Assembly: GCA_021845905.1 (NCBI GenBank)
Contig: JAJZVA010000001.1
Location: forward strand, 232,611 to 296,610
From: Pseudomonadota bacterium
GTDB taxonomy: Bacteria > Pseudomonadota > Alphaproteobacteria > Micavibrionales > UBA2020
Direction: 5' to 3'
Length of the DNA: 64,000 bases
The notes beneath the pieces are model-generated. The model was given only the letters and a program-made list of their open reading frames with translations. It did not search any database and had not been told where the DNA came from. The position numbers and the translations under genes are program-made. Of this stretch, positions 17,770 through 27,361 are shown piece after piece; the stretch's first letter is position 1, and each line of letters starts with the position of its first letter.

Positions 17770-18239
17770 ACGCTGAAATATGGATCCTGTTTTCGGCGCT
17801 GATCGTCTGGGGCGCCATCTGGGCAAAGGGCAGGAAACCCCTGCTTGCTGCGCTTGACGGCCGCACCGCGCGCATCAAGGCGGATCTTGAAGAAGCCGAA
17901 CGCCTGAAAAACGAAGCCGAGCAACTGCTCGCCGACTACAAAAAGAAGCATGAAGACGCCGTCGAAACCGCGAAGAAGATCATCGAAAACGCCGAAGAAA
18001 CAGTCGCCGCCCTGCATAAAAAGTCGGAGCAGGACATCACCGAAAGCCTGAAACGTCATGAAACCATGCTGATGGAACGCATCGCCCGCGCCGAAAAGGC
18101 AGCGGTGGAAGAACTGCGCCATCAGGCCGCGGACATCGCCTCCGCCGCCGCAGAAAAGCTGCTGACCGGCGCCATGGCCAAACACGGATCAAAGCTCGTC
18201 GATGAGGCGATCAAATCGCTTCCGGCGAAAATGAACTGA
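17766..18239 (+). CDS. atpF: ATP synthase F0 subunit b
   Basis: The 157-residue protein has one N-terminal membrane helix (EIWILFSALIVWGAIWAKG) and a coiled-coil stalk with the conserved start ALDGRTARIKADLEEAERLK. With b' it forms the stator stalk. It is the last gene of the F0 operon. I see no clear terminator before the parS/putA region. Confidence 0.95.
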   Translation: MNAEIWILFSALIVWGAIWAKGRKPLLAALDGRTARIKADLEEAERLKNEAEQLLADYKKKHEDAVETAKKIIENAEETVAALHKKSEQDITESLKRHETMLMERIARAEKAAVEELRHQAADIASAAAEKLLTGAMAKHGSKLVDEAIKSLPAKMN

Positions 18240-18393
18240 TACCGCTTTAGTGGCATATCTCTCTTTACTGAATTTTTAAAACGGTCTGACCGGAGCCATG
18301 GTTGGACGATTTTTTATTATTCATAATAATACCATAGTAAAAGCCGTATAAAGAGAGTATAAATGTGAAACAATCCCACGCCGCAAAAAATGA

Positions 18394-18409
18394 GGTTTCA
18401 CGTGAAACA
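18394..18409. promoter_or_regulatory. chromosomal parS-like site (ParB binding)
   Basis: The 16-mer GGTTTCACGTGAAACA differs at one base from TGTTTCACGTGAAACA, a form of the bacterial parS consensus; its 14-bp core (18395-18408) is a perfect palindrome. It lies between atpF and the putA start, where ParB spreading would not break a coding frame. In most bacteria parS sites cluster near the replication origin, which would place this window near the origin. Confidence 0.7.
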
Positions 18410-18431
18410 TGCAGGAAAAGAGCAACCAGCC

Positions 18432-21400
18432 ATGAACGATCTTCCCGCCCTGATGACGCGCATGAACGACGCTTATCACCTCGATGAAAACGCCGCCGTC
18501 AAAGAATATCTCTCCGCTCTCTCTTTCAGCGATGACACGCGCGCGCGCATCAAAGCCACGGCGCGCAAGCTCGTCGAAACGGTGCGCGCAAAACGAAAAC
18601 TTTTCGGCGGACTCGACAGCTTCTTGCAGGAATTCGGCCTCACCACCAAGGAAGGCGTGGCGCTGATGTGCCTCGCCGAGGCCCTGCTCCGCATCCCCGA
18701 CAAAGAAACGGCGGACATGCTGATCCGCGACAAGATCGGCGGCGCGGACTGGAACCAGCACATCGGCAAGGGCAACGATCTCTTTGTCAATGCATCAACA
18801 TGGGCCTTGATGCTGACCGGAAAAGTCGTCAGCGACGTTGAATCGGAAGCCAGCGGCCTGATTTCACGCATGGGCGAGCCCGTCATCCGCAAGGCCATGT
18901 TGCATGCCATGAAAATCATGGGCCAGCAGTTCGTCATGGGCCGCACGATCGAGGAAGGCCTGACGCGCGGCGCCGACGCTGAAAAAATGGGTTATCGCCA
19001 TTCGTTCGACATGCTGGGCGAAGGCGCGCGCACGATGGAAGACGCGGAGCGCTATTTCAAAAGCTATGAAATGGCCATCGACGCCATCGGCAAAGCCGCG
19101 AACGGACGAGGACCTATTCAATCCCCCGGCATCTCCGTCAAGCTTTCCGCCCTGCATCCGCGTTTTGAATACGCGCAACGAAACGTTTCCGTGCCCGCGC
19201 TCTCCGAAAAACTTCTCGCGCTGGCGGAAAAATGCGCCCGCCACGGCATCAGCCTCACCGTCGACGCGGAAGAAGCGCACCGGCTCGAAATATCCTTCGA
19301 TATCATCGCCAATGTTTTCCCCTCTGCCGCCTTGAAAGGCTGGGACGGATTCGGCCTCGCGTTGCAAGCCTACCAAAAACGTTCCGGCCGCGCGCTCGAC
19401 TGGCTGACAACGCTCGCCGAAAACAGCAACCGCCGCATGATGGTGCGGCTCGTCAAAGGCGCATATTGGGACAGCGAGATCAAGTACGCGCAAGTGAACG
19501 GCCTGCCGGGCTATCCGGTCTTCACGCGCAAGGGCGCGACCGACGTTTCCTATCTCGCCAACGCGGCGAAGATGATGGAACGGCGCGACGTTCTCTATCC
19601 GATGTTCGCCACGCACAACGCCTATACCGTCGCGGCGCTGATCGAGCTTGCGGGCAAGAACCAGAAGGACTTCGAATTCCAGCGCCTGCACGGCATGGGC
19701 GAACCGCTATACCATCAAATTGTCGGCTTCGCCGACGGGCATCAGATCGCCGGTGCAAAAGAGACAAAATATCCCTGCCGCGTCTATGCGCCCGTCGGCA
19801 GCCATCAGGACCTGTTGCCCTACCTCGTCCGCCGCCTGCTCGAAAACGGCGCGAACTCCAGCTTCGTCAACCGCCTGCAAAACGACAAAGTGCCGGTGGA
19901 CGACATCATCGCCGATCCGGTCGAATACATCGCAAAACTGGAGAGCAAGCCGCACCCGAAAATTCCCCTGCCCGCGGACATCTACGGCGCATCGCGCAAA
20001 AATTCCAAAGGCATCGAATTCGCCAGCACCAACGTCAGCGCGAAATTCCTGAAAGATGTCGAAGGCTGCGCAAGCCAGCGCTATGCCGTCGCCCCGCTGA
20101 TCAACGGCGTAACCAAAATCGGCGGTGCGGAAAAAATCCTCAGCCCGATCGACAACCGCCGCGAAATCGGAACACTGACGATGGCGACGAAAGAAGATAT
20201 GCAACTGGCGCTTGCCACGGCACACGATGCATTCCCCGCATGGAACGCCATGCCCGCCGATACCCGCGCCGACTGTCTCGCGCGCATGGCGGAGCTGATG
20301 GAAGAAAACCTGGCGGAGTTCACCTCGCTCTGCGTGCGCGAAGCGGGCAAATCCCTCCCTGACGCCATCGCCGAAGTGCGCGAAGCCGTGGATTTCTGCC
20401 GCTATTACGCCGTCGAAGGCCGCAAGCACTTTGGCGAAGCCGTCACATTGCCGGGACCGACGGGCGAGGCAAACCTGCTCTCGCACCACGGACGCGGCGT
20501 ATTCCTCTGCATCAGCCCGTGGAACTTCCCGCTCGCCATCTTCATGGGGCAGGTTTCCGCCGCCTTGATGGCGGGCAATACCGTCATCGCCAAGCCCGCG
20601 GAGCAGACCTGCGCCATCGCGCAACGCGCCGTCGAACTGCTTTATAACGCGGGCGTCCCCAAAGACGTCCTCTCCTTCGTTCCCGCGCGCGGCGAACTTG
20701 CGGGCGACGTGATGGTCGCGGACGAACGCGTCTCCGGCGTCTGCTTCACCGGATCGACGGAAGTCGCGCAGCTCATCAACCGCACGCTTGCAAACCGCAA
20801 AGGCGCCATCGCCCCGCTGATCGCCGAAACCGGCGGACAGAACGCGATGATCGTCGATTCCAGCGCTCTGCCGGAGCAAATCGTCGATGATGTGATCACT
20901 TCCGCGTTCAGATCCGCAGGACAGCGCTGCTCGGCCTTGCGCGCCCTGTTTGTGCCGGAAGATATCGCAGGCAAAGTGATTGCCATGCTGAAGGGAGCGT
21001 GCAAGGAGCTCACCCTCGGCGATACGGCCAAACTCTCGACGGACATCGGCCCCGTCATTGATAAAGACGCGCTCTCGATCCTCGAAGAACACGCCGCCCG
21101 CATGGACAAAGAAGCAAAATTGCTCGCAAAGGTCGACATGCCGGACGCGTGCAAAAACGGCACGTTCTTCGCGCCCCGCGCCTATGAAATCGCGTCGCTC
21201 GACGTTTTGAAACGCGAGGTGTTCGGCCCGGTTCTGCACGTCATCCGCTACAAGGCGGGCGAGATCGACAAGGTGATAGACCAGATTAATTCCACAGGCT
21301 ACGGCCTCACCTTCGGCATTCATACGCGCATCGACCACCAGATGCGTTCCGCCTGCGCGCGCGTGAATGCGGGCAACTGCTACGTCAACCGCTCGATGAT

Positions 21401-21569
21401 CGGCGCGGTCGTCGGCGTGCAGCCGTTCGGCGGGCAGGGCCTTTCCGGAACCGGCCCGAAAGCGGGCGGGCCGCACTATCTCTTGCGCTTCGCCACGGAA
21501 AAATCCGTCAGCATCAACACCACCGCCTCCGGCGGCAACACGACACTCGTCTCGCTGGCGGAAGAATGA
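18432..21569 (+). CDS. putA: bifunctional proline dehydrogenase / P5C dehydrogenase
   Basis: The 1,045-residue enzyme oxidises proline to glutamate in two steps. The FAD-dependent barrel domain is seen in ISVKLSALHPRFEYAQ, RLVKGAYWDSEIKYAQ and FATHNAYTV. The aldehyde dehydrogenase domain has the nucleophile in SAGQRCSALRALF (near residue 831) and the base in IAETGGQNAMIVDSS. There is no N-terminal ribbon-helix-helix domain, so it is not a DNA-binding PutA. The start at 18432 keeps the parS site outside the gene. The stop overlaps nadD. Confidence 0.96.
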   Translation: MNDLPALMTRMNDAYHLDENAAVKEYLSALSFSDDTRARIKATARKLVETVRAKRKLFGGLDSFLQEFGLTTKEGVALMCLAEALLRIPDKETADMLIRDKIGGADWNQHIGKGNDLFVNASTWALMLTGKVVSDVESEASGLISRMGEPVIRKAMLHAMKIMGQQFVMGRTIEEGLTRGADAEKMGYRHSFDMLGEGARTMEDAERYFKSYEMAIDAIGKAANGRGPIQSPGISVKLSALHPRFEYAQRNVSVPALSEKLLALAEKCARHGISLTVDAEEAHRLEISFDIIANVFPSAALKGWDGFGLALQAYQKRSGRALDWLTTLAENSNRRMMVRLVKGAYWDSEIKYAQVNGLPGYPVFTRKGATDVSYLANAAKMMERRDVLYPMFATHNAYTVAALIELAGKNQKDFEFQRLHGMGEPLYHQIVGFADGHQIAGAKETKYPCRVYAPVGSHQDLLPYLVRRLLENGANSSFVNRLQNDKVPVDDIIADPVEYIAKLESKPHPKIPLPADIYGASRKNSKGIEFASTNVSAKFLKDVEGCASQRYAVAPLINGVTKIGGAEKILSPIDNRREIGTLTMATKEDMQLALATAHDAFPAWNAMPADTRADCLARMAELMEENLAEFTSLCVREAGKSLPDAIAEVREAVDFCRYYAVEGRKHFGEAVTLPGPTGEANLLSHHGRGVFLCISPWNFPLAIFMGQVSAALMAGNTVIAKPAEQTCAIAQRAVELLYNAGVPKDVLSFVPARGELAGDVMVADERVSGVCFTGSTEVAQLINRTLANRKGAIAPLIAETGGQNAMIVDSSALPEQIVDDVITSAFRSAGQRCSALRALFVPEDIAGKVIAMLKGACKELTLGDTAKLSTDIGPVIDKDALSILEEHAARMDKEAKLLAKVDMPDACKNGTFFAPRAYEIASLDVLKREVFGPVLHVIRYKAGEIDKVIDQINSTGYGLTFGIHTRIDHQMRSACARVNAGNCYVNRSMIGAVVGVQPFGGQGLSGTGPKAGGPHYLLRFATEKSVSINTTASGGNTTLVSLAEE

Positions 21570-22138
21570 CGACGATAGGTCTGCTCGGCGGGTCATTCAA
21601 CCCCGCGCACGAAGGACACTTGCATATCAGCCTTTACGCGCTGAAAATGCTGGGGCTGGATGCCGTATGGTGGATGGTCAGCCCGCAAAACCCGCTGAAA
21701 CCGACGCGCGGCATGGCGACGCTGACGGAACGCATGGCCGGCGCGGAGAAAATCGTGAACAGGCATCCGCGCATCCATGTTACCGATATAGAGAAGCATC
21801 TCGGCACGCGCTATACCGCGGACACTATTCCGGCTTTGAAAATACGCTTCCCGCGCACGCGCTTTATCTGGCTGATGGGCACCGACAACCTGTTGCAAAT
21901 CCACCGCTGGCAGGAATGGGAGAAAATCTTCCTGAGCGTGCCCGTCGCCGTCCTTGACCGGCCGCCGCGCGGAAACACTGTCAAATCCTGCCGCGCGCTG
22001 GAAAGGTTTCGTAGCCGTCTTCTTCCGCAGGACGAAGCCGCGCGGCTCAAGCACGCTCATGCCCCCGCATGGACGATTTTGCACATCCCGCTGAACGGGC
22101 AGTCATCAACGGCTATCCGGAACGGGGCTACCAGTTAA
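21566..22138 (+). CDS. nadD: nicotinate-nucleotide adenylyltransferase
   Basis: NadD makes deamido-NAD from NaMN and ATP. The 190-residue protein has the nucleotidyltransferase start GLLGGSFNPAHEGHLHIS (H.GH motif), WLMGTDNLLQIHRWQEW and the C-terminal SSTAIR motif. It overlaps putA by 4 bases. In many proteobacteria nadD precedes rsfS and rlmH; here one convergent gene lies between. Confidence 0.95.
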   Translation: MTTIGLLGGSFNPAHEGHLHISLYALKMLGLDAVWWMVSPQNPLKPTRGMATLTERMAGAEKIVNRHPRIHVTDIEKHLGTRYTADTIPALKIRFPRTRFIWLMGTDNLLQIHRWQEWEKIFLSVPVAVLDRPPRGNTVKSCRALERFRSRLLPQDEAARLKHAHAPAWTILHIPLNGQSSTAIRNGATS

Positions 22139-22622
22139 AACCAGACACCCTGCGGCTCTTGACCCCGTCCAATCTGCTGACGACCCCGAGCTCCCTGCCT
22201 TGATTTTTCATCTTATCAAGTAAATCACGCGTGAAATCGATCACTATGCTCACGGTATCTTCAGGCTTGCTGTTTTTGCCGAGTATCTTTTTTTCAACCA
22301 TAAACTTGTGGATGCGTGTCAGGTCAGCCATATCTTCATCCGAAATGCTCGCGGAGACTTTTTCAGCAGACTGGGAATTCGGCTTTCCTGTGAGATTTGC
22401 CGCAAGAAACGCGCGTGCAAGGGTAAAATCAACGGCAGACGCAGGCTTGCCATTGGCAAAGGTGCAAAGAACATCACCGCCCGCCTCATCGCTCATCAAG
22501 GCCGTTACTAAATACAATGATGATTGAAATGCGCCCGCCGCATTCGGACGGCCCGGCAACCGTGTTCCCAAAGCCACTATGGAAACTACTGTATCCTTAT
22601 CCAACTTAATCGTTTGCACCAT
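22128..22622 (-). CDS. hypothetical protein
   Basis: The 164-residue product starts at an ATG with GAAGGA upstream. The sequence is soluble and mixed alpha/beta with no signal peptide (VVSIVALGTRLPGRPNAAGA near the start, TVSIVIDFTRDLLDKMKNQGREL near the end). I do not recognise a family. Its 3' end overlaps the end of nadD by 11 bases on the other strand. It interrupts the usual nadD-rsfS-rlmH order, so it may be a lineage-specific insertion. Confidence 0.65.
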   Translation of the reverse strand: MVQTIKLDKDTVVSIVALGTRLPGRPNAAGAFQSSLYLVTALMSDEAGGDVLCTFANGKPASAVDFTLARAFLAANLTGKPNSQSAEKVSASISDEDMADLTRIHKFMVEKKILGKNSKPEDTVSIVIDFTRDLLDKMKNQGRELGVVSRLDGVKSRRVSGFNW

Positions 22623-22759
22623 GATATAATTCCTTCTGTAAATTATTTTTTGTAAAATATGAAAAAATTTATCCCCTGTCAAATAAAAATATATTCATAA
22701 ATATTAAACTCTTACCCTCATAAATTGCGTTTTTTAACGGCATATAGTACTCTAACCAT

Positions 22760-23257
22760 ATGAAGTCTGTAAAAACTGCAAAGCCGAGAGCCAAAAAGAA
22801 GCCCGCAAAAAAAGCCGCCGCCGGCTCTGCAGGAAAGTCTTCTAAAAAAGCGTCCCCCTCTACCGCAAAAAAATCGCCACAGAAAAAAAACGCGCTTCAA
22901 AAAGCGACCGGCCTGCAGGATGTCATCTCCGCGACGCTCGACGCCGACAAGGCGCAAGACATCGTCTGCATCCCGCTGAAGGGAAAGACGTCGATCGCGG
23001 ATTACATGATCATCGCCACCGGCACATCTTCGCGGCACGTCGCCTCCATGGCCCGCAACCTGCGCGACAAGCTCAGTCAGGAACATAAAATCAAAGCCCG
23101 CGTCGAGGGACTGGAATCCGGCGACTGGGCGATCATCGACACGGGCGATGTGATGGTTCACCTCTTCCGCGCCGAGGTGCGCGCGTTCTACGATCTTGAA
23201 AAACTCTGGGGCGGTGATTTCTCGACGGTGAACTATACGCGCTATCAGTCGGTTTAA
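22760..23257 (+). CDS. rsfS: ribosomal silencing factor RsfS
   Basis: RsfS binds L14 of the large subunit and blocks subunit joining when nutrients are scarce. The 165-residue protein has the family core (KTSIADYMIIATGTSSRHV, EGLESGDWAIIDTGDVMVHLF, and YDLEKLWG at the end). The first 45 residues form a Lys/Ala/Ser-rich tail not found in most family members, probably disordered and RNA-binding. The stop is followed immediately by the rlmH start. Confidence 0.93.
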   Translation: MKSVKTAKPRAKKKPAKKAAAGSAGKSSKKASPSTAKKSPQKKNALQKATGLQDVISATLDADKAQDIVCIPLKGKTSIADYMIIATGTSSRHVASMARNLRDKLSQEHKIKARVEGLESGDWAIIDTGDVMVHLFRAEVRAFYDLEKLWGGDFSTVNYTRYQSV

Positions 23258-23710
23258 ATGAAAATCCGCATACTCGCCGTCGGACGGCAAAAAGCATCTC
23301 CCGCCAAAGAGCTTTGCGCCGAATATCTCAAGCGCATGAAATGGGACGTCAGCCTCAGGGAAATCGACTCCCCCAAAGCCGCTACCTCAGCGCAGGAAGC
23401 GCCGCTGATTCTGAAAGAGCTCGAAAAACAGCCATCCCTCGTCGTCGCACTTGATGAACGCGGCGAAACGCTCTCCAGCCCCGCCTTCGCCCAAAAACTC
23501 TCCGGCTGGCAGCACGCCGCCCCGGCCAACACCATCACGTTTCTGATCGGCGGCGCAGATGGTTTCGATAATAGTGTGCGCGGGAAATCTGGATTTCTGC
23601 TGTCTTTCGGCAAACAAACATGGCCTCACATGCTGGTTCGCGTTATGCTGTTGGAACAGCTTTACCGTGCCCAGCAGATCATCGCCGGACACCCGTATCA
23701 CAGGCAATAG
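23258..23710 (+). CDS. rlmH: 23S rRNA (pseudouridine1915-N3)-methyltransferase
   Basis: RlmH is a SPOUT methyltransferase acting on helix 69 of 23S rRNA in the 70S ribosome. The 150-residue protein shows VALDERGETLSS, ITFLIGGADGFD and the knot end LLEQLYRAQQIIAGHPYHR, which is diagnostic. It directly follows rsfS. Confidence 0.96.
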   Translation: MKIRILAVGRQKASPAKELCAEYLKRMKWDVSLREIDSPKAATSAQEAPLILKELEKQPSLVVALDERGETLSSPAFAQKLSGWQHAAPANTITFLIGGADGFDNSVRGKSGFLLSFGKQTWPHMLVRVMLLEQLYRAQQIIAGHPYHRQ

Positions 23711-23733
23711 CGACAAAGCCGTTGGGACAATAA

Positions 23734-24915
23734 GTGGCGCAATCAACGAATATATCAAAGCGGAACGCGCTTCTTTCGGCCCTCGCCCTGTGCGCCCTGT
23801 GCGCCCTGTTGCCTGCGTCGGCGCGCGCCGGCATCACGAATTACACGCACAAAGCCGACAATATCCGCAACGAGATCATCGCCCGCCAAACGGCGCACGC
23901 ACTGCTCATCCACAAATCAGACATATTGAACGCGCAAGTCTCGACGCTCAGGAAAAACCTTGTTCACGTCACCAGAAGCCTGCGCAACAGCGAGAACAAC
24001 CTCTCGCAGACCGCCGCAACGCTTCAGGACCTTGAGCAGAAAAAGAATCTGGTCATCCAGAAGCTCTACAAAGACCAGCAGGCGATGGGCGGCCTTGTCG
24101 CGGCGATCAGAAAATATTCCGAGATGACCACGCCCGATATGCTGATGCAAACGAACCCGATCGACGCCGCGCGCGCATCTTTGGTTATGAAATCAGTTAT
24201 GCCGCGCCTGCAAAAACAAGCCGCCCTGCTGAAGGCCGAGCTTTCGGAAATTAAAAAAATAGAAAATTCCATACAACAGCAAAAAAATCTACAAACCGCC
24301 CAAACTCAAAAACTCGACCGGCAGCAAAATACCCTCTCAGCTTTGCTGGCTGAACGGCAAAAACTCTACAAGAGCACGGAAAGCCAGCGCCACGCGCAGG
24401 AAGTTGCCGTCGAGAAACTCACTAAAGAATCCAAAAATATCGAAGATTTGATAAGAAGACTTAAACTAAAAGAACAGCATAGCCAACATCGCGCCTATCT
24501 CTCCGGCGGCAAAGGCGGCCATATTCCCGGCCACCTCGTCATGCCCGTGCAAGGCAAAATATTCATCGCCTTCGGGCAAAAAAATCAGCTCGGCGCACGG
24601 AGCGAAGGCATCACATTTTCCACAAGAAAAGGAGCGACGGTCGTCGCGCCGCTTGCCGGAATCGTCCGCTTCGCCGGGCCGTTTCAGAAGTACAAGCAAA
24701 TCTTGATTATCGAGCACAAGGGCGGGTATCATAGCCTCATTACGGGCCTCGCGCGCATAGACACTGTTGTCGGAGCGTCTCTCGCGGCCGGTGAGCCTGT
24801 CGGTGTCGCGCAAACATCCGGCTCTCCTCAAGTCTACTTCGAACTGCGCCATGACGGGAAACCGATCAATCCGCAAAGGTTGCTTCTTGCACAACTGAAA
24901 CAGGAAAAAAGCTAG
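23734..24915 (+). CDS. envC: EnvC-like murein hydrolase activator
   Basis: The 393-residue product has a signal peptide (ALLSALALCALCALLPASARA), about 230 residues of coiled coil and a C-terminal LytM/M23 fold from about residue 270. The metal-binding residues of active M23 peptidases are replaced (SEGITFSTRKG where H.GID is expected; GGYHSLI), so it should be an amidase activator like EnvC/NlpD rather than an enzyme. It acts in the periplasm at cell separation. The start is a GTG at 23734. ctpA follows after 2 bases. Confidence 0.88.
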   Translation: MAQSTNISKRNALLSALALCALCALLPASARAGITNYTHKADNIRNEIIARQTAHALLIHKSDILNAQVSTLRKNLVHVTRSLRNSENNLSQTAATLQDLEQKKNLVIQKLYKDQQAMGGLVAAIRKYSEMTTPDMLMQTNPIDAARASLVMKSVMPRLQKQAALLKAELSEIKKIENSIQQQKNLQTAQTQKLDRQQNTLSALLAERQKLYKSTESQRHAQEVAVEKLTKESKNIEDLIRRLKLKEQHSQHRAYLSGGKGGHIPGHLVMPVQGKIFIAFGQKNQLGARSEGITFSTRKGATVVAPLAGIVRFAGPFQKYKQILIIEHKGGYHSLITGLARIDTVVGASLAAGEPVGVAQTSGSPQVYFELRHDGKPINPQRLLLAQLKQEKS

Positions 24916-24917
24916 CC

Positions 24918-26294
24918 ATGAAGAAAACAAAAGCATTCAAGTTCGCCCTTATCGTCGCCGCCCTTGTGGGGTGCTCCTCGCTCGGCGTCATCGCCGCCGA
25001 AGCCGGTGGCTCGAACAGCCCGGACGCGACCGCGGAAACCTACAAGCAGTTAAACCTCTTCGGCGACGTTTTCGAAATGGTGCGCGCGGATTACGTCGAC
25101 CCCATCTCCGACAAGAAACTGATCGAATACGCGCTCAACGGCATGCTTTCCAGCCTCGACCCGCATTCTTCCTACATGAACGCCAAGGAAGCCAAGGCCA
25201 TGAACGTCGAGAACACCGGCGAATTCGGCGGTCTCGGCATTGAAGTCACCATGTCCAACGGCGTGATCAAGGTCATCTCGCCGATCGACGACACACCCGC
25301 CGCAAAAGCAGGGATACAATCCGGCGACCTGATCATCGAAATCGACGGCAAGCCCGTCACCGGCATGAGCCTCAACGACGCCGTGAGCAAGATGCGCGGC
25401 AAGGTCGGCTCCAAAATCGTGCTGACCATCATCCGCAAGGGCGAAAAAGCGCCGCTGAAAGTCACCCTCACCCGCGCCGTGATCCAGATCAAATCGGTCA
25501 AATACCGCGTCATCAACGGCGACGTCGGCTACATCCGCATCACCATGTTCAACGCGCAAACGCAACCCGGCATGCTCAAGGCCTTCAAGTTCATCAAGAA
25601 AAAGGCCGGCGACAAGCTTGTCGGATACATTCTCGACCTGCGCAACAATCCAGGCGGGTTGCTCGATCAGGCGATCGCCGTCTCGGATGACTTCCTCAAC
25701 AAGGGCGAAATCGTCTCGACCCGCGGCCGCAACCCTGACGACACGCGCGCCGACTACGCGACGCCCGGCGATCTGGCCGACGGACTGCCCGTCGTCGACC
25801 TGATCAACGGCGGCTCCGCCTCGGCCTCGGAAATCGTCTCCGGCGCCCTGCAGGACAACCACCGCGCCATCATCGTCGGCACGCAGTCCTTCGGTAAAGG
25901 CTCCGTGCAGACGCTGTTCAACGTCCCGGGCGGCGGCATGGTGCGCCTCACCACCGCGCGCTATTTCACGCCCAACGGCCGCTCGATCCAGGCGGAAGGC
26001 ATCACGCCCGATATCGTGATCAAGCCCGCCAAGATCGTCGCGGACAGCGATCCGTTCCCGACCATTCACGAGGCCGACCTGATCGGCGCCCTCAAGAACC
26101 CGGACGGAACGCCGATCAAGAAGAAGACAGACGACGCCGATGAAAACAAGGCTCTGGAATCCGATTACCAGTTGTTGCGCGCCGTAGACCTTCTGCAAGG
26201 CATCGCCCTTTACAAGGGAGACATGTCCGGCAAGACCGAAAAATCCCCGGCAAAAGAAGAAAAACACACGCACTCCTTGAAACTGAACAACTAA
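24918..26294 (+). CDS. ctpA: carboxy-terminal processing protease (S41)
   Basis: The 458-residue protease has an N-terminal signal sequence, possibly with a lipobox (ALVGC). A PDZ domain (VISPIDDTPAAKAGIQSGD) is followed by the S41 catalytic domain with the Ser in GGSASASEIVSGAL (about residue 300) and the Lys about 28 residues later in GTQSFGKGSVQT. It degrades periplasmic proteins; in other proteobacteria its targets include murein hydrolases, which fits the adjacent envC. It is co-transcribed with envC. Confidence 0.93.
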   Translation: MKKTKAFKFALIVAALVGCSSLGVIAAEAGGSNSPDATAETYKQLNLFGDVFEMVRADYVDPISDKKLIEYALNGMLSSLDPHSSYMNAKEAKAMNVENTGEFGGLGIEVTMSNGVIKVISPIDDTPAAKAGIQSGDLIIEIDGKPVTGMSLNDAVSKMRGKVGSKIVLTIIRKGEKAPLKVTLTRAVIQIKSVKYRVINGDVGYIRITMFNAQTQPGMLKAFKFIKKKAGDKLVGYILDLRNNPGGLLDQAIAVSDDFLNKGEIVSTRGRNPDDTRADYATPGDLADGLPVVDLINGGSASASEIVSGALQDNHRAIIVGTQSFGKGSVQTLFNVPGGGMVRLTTARYFTPNGRSIQAEGITPDIVIKPAKIVADSDPFPTIHEADLIGALKNPDGTPIKKKTDDADENKALESDYQLLRAVDLLQGIALYKGDMSGKTEKSPAKEEKHTHSLKLNN

Positions 26295-26301
26295 GGAGCC
26301 G

Positions 26302-27360
26302 GTGTTGAAAAGATGGGCTGAGGCATGGTCATCTTTTCCGGCGGCGCATAAAAAGCGTTGTTATCAGGCGCTGGCCGGATACGGAGTTCTGGCGGTCGCC
26401 TGTGGCATCTGGATATCCCTGCATGCCAGCGTGACGCTCGAAAGTCTGCGGGACGCCGCGCCCTCGGTATCGGCGCAGGTACAAAACATCTACACCACGC
26501 CGCAAATTACCGGCTCCGCTGCCGCGACAGCTTCTTCCCCGAACATTGCCCAGCCCGTCTTCGATAACGGAAAAACCTATATTTCCGTCATCATCTCGAA
26601 CCTCGGCCTGTCTTCTCTCGAAACGCAGCGCGCCATCAACGGCCTGCCCGCGCAATTCACGCTGGCCTTCTCGCCCTACAGCGACGACGTGCGGACATGG
26701 GTGGAAAAATCCGTCGCCGCGCATCATGAGACGCTCATGCTCGTGCCGATGGAAGCCGCCAATTACCCGGAAAACGACCCTGGGCCGCGCGCCCTGTCCT
26801 CGCGGCTCAGCGATAAAGTCAATAACGAAAACCTCAAATGGATGCTCGCGCACGGCGACGGCGCGGACGGCGTCATGAACATGATGGGATCGCGCTATCT
26901 CAGCGATCAGAAAAGGCTCGATTCCACATTCCTCACCCTGCTTAAAAACGACGCCATGTTCATTCAAACGCCGGGCGTAAAAGGTTCGGCTGCGCCTGCC
27001 GCCGCAGCGAAAACAGGCCTGCCCTTCATGGAAGCCAACCTGCGCATCGACGCCGATCCGACCACAGACGCCATCCGCGACCAACTCGCCCAGCTGGAGC
27101 TCGACGCGCAAAAACACGGCTATGCCATCGGCATCGCCCAGCCTTATCCCATCACGCTGAACCTGCTCAAAGAATGGTCGGCGGGGCTTGCCGCGCGCGG
27201 CATCATCCTTGCGCCGCTGAAAACCATCTGGAAGAATAAAAAGCATTACATTCCCGGAGAAACTGCGGCAGCTCCATCGACCGCCGCCCCTGCCGAAAAA
27301 TCTACACTAACCGGAACGACAGCTTTTCCGCCGCCGCAATCCCAACTCCGGCAACCCTGA
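26302..27360 (+). CDS. divergent polysaccharide deacetylase (YibQ-like)
   Basis: The 352-residue product has one N-terminal membrane helix (about residues 22-40) and then the divergent polysaccharide deacetylase domain (YISVIISNLGLSSLETQRAI, ETLMLVPMEAANYPENDPGP, MNMMGSRYLSD). The family's Asp in the first strand is replaced here by Asn (ISNLG where vIDDLG is usual), so activity is doubtful. The start is GTG 26302 or TTG 26305, both just after AAGGAG. The order envC-ctpA-yibQ-rppH is typical of proteobacteria. Confidence 0.85.
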   Translation: MLKRWAEAWSSFPAAHKKRCYQALAGYGVLAVACGIWISLHASVTLESLRDAAPSVSAQVQNIYTTPQITGSAAATASSPNIAQPVFDNGKTYISVIISNLGLSSLETQRAINGLPAQFTLAFSPYSDDVRTWVEKSVAAHHETLMLVPMEAANYPENDPGPRALSSRLSDKVNNENLKWMLAHGDGADGVMNMMGSRYLSDQKRLDSTFLTLLKNDAMFIQTPGVKGSAAPAAAAKTGLPFMEANLRIDADPTTDAIRDQLAQLELDAQKHGYAIGIAQPYPITLNLLKEWSAGLAARGIILAPLKTIWKNKKHYIPGETAAAPSTAAPAEKSTLTGTTAFPPPQSQLRQP

Positions 27361-27361
27361 C

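Noticed and set aside
19707..21596. 629-residue open frame opposite putA
   Set aside because: Composition is Arg/Gly/Asp/His-rich without domains; putA on the other strand has full domain motifs.
25050..26273. 407-residue open frame opposite ctpA
   Set aside because: High-GC antisense artefact; ctpA has catalytic motifs on the other strand.
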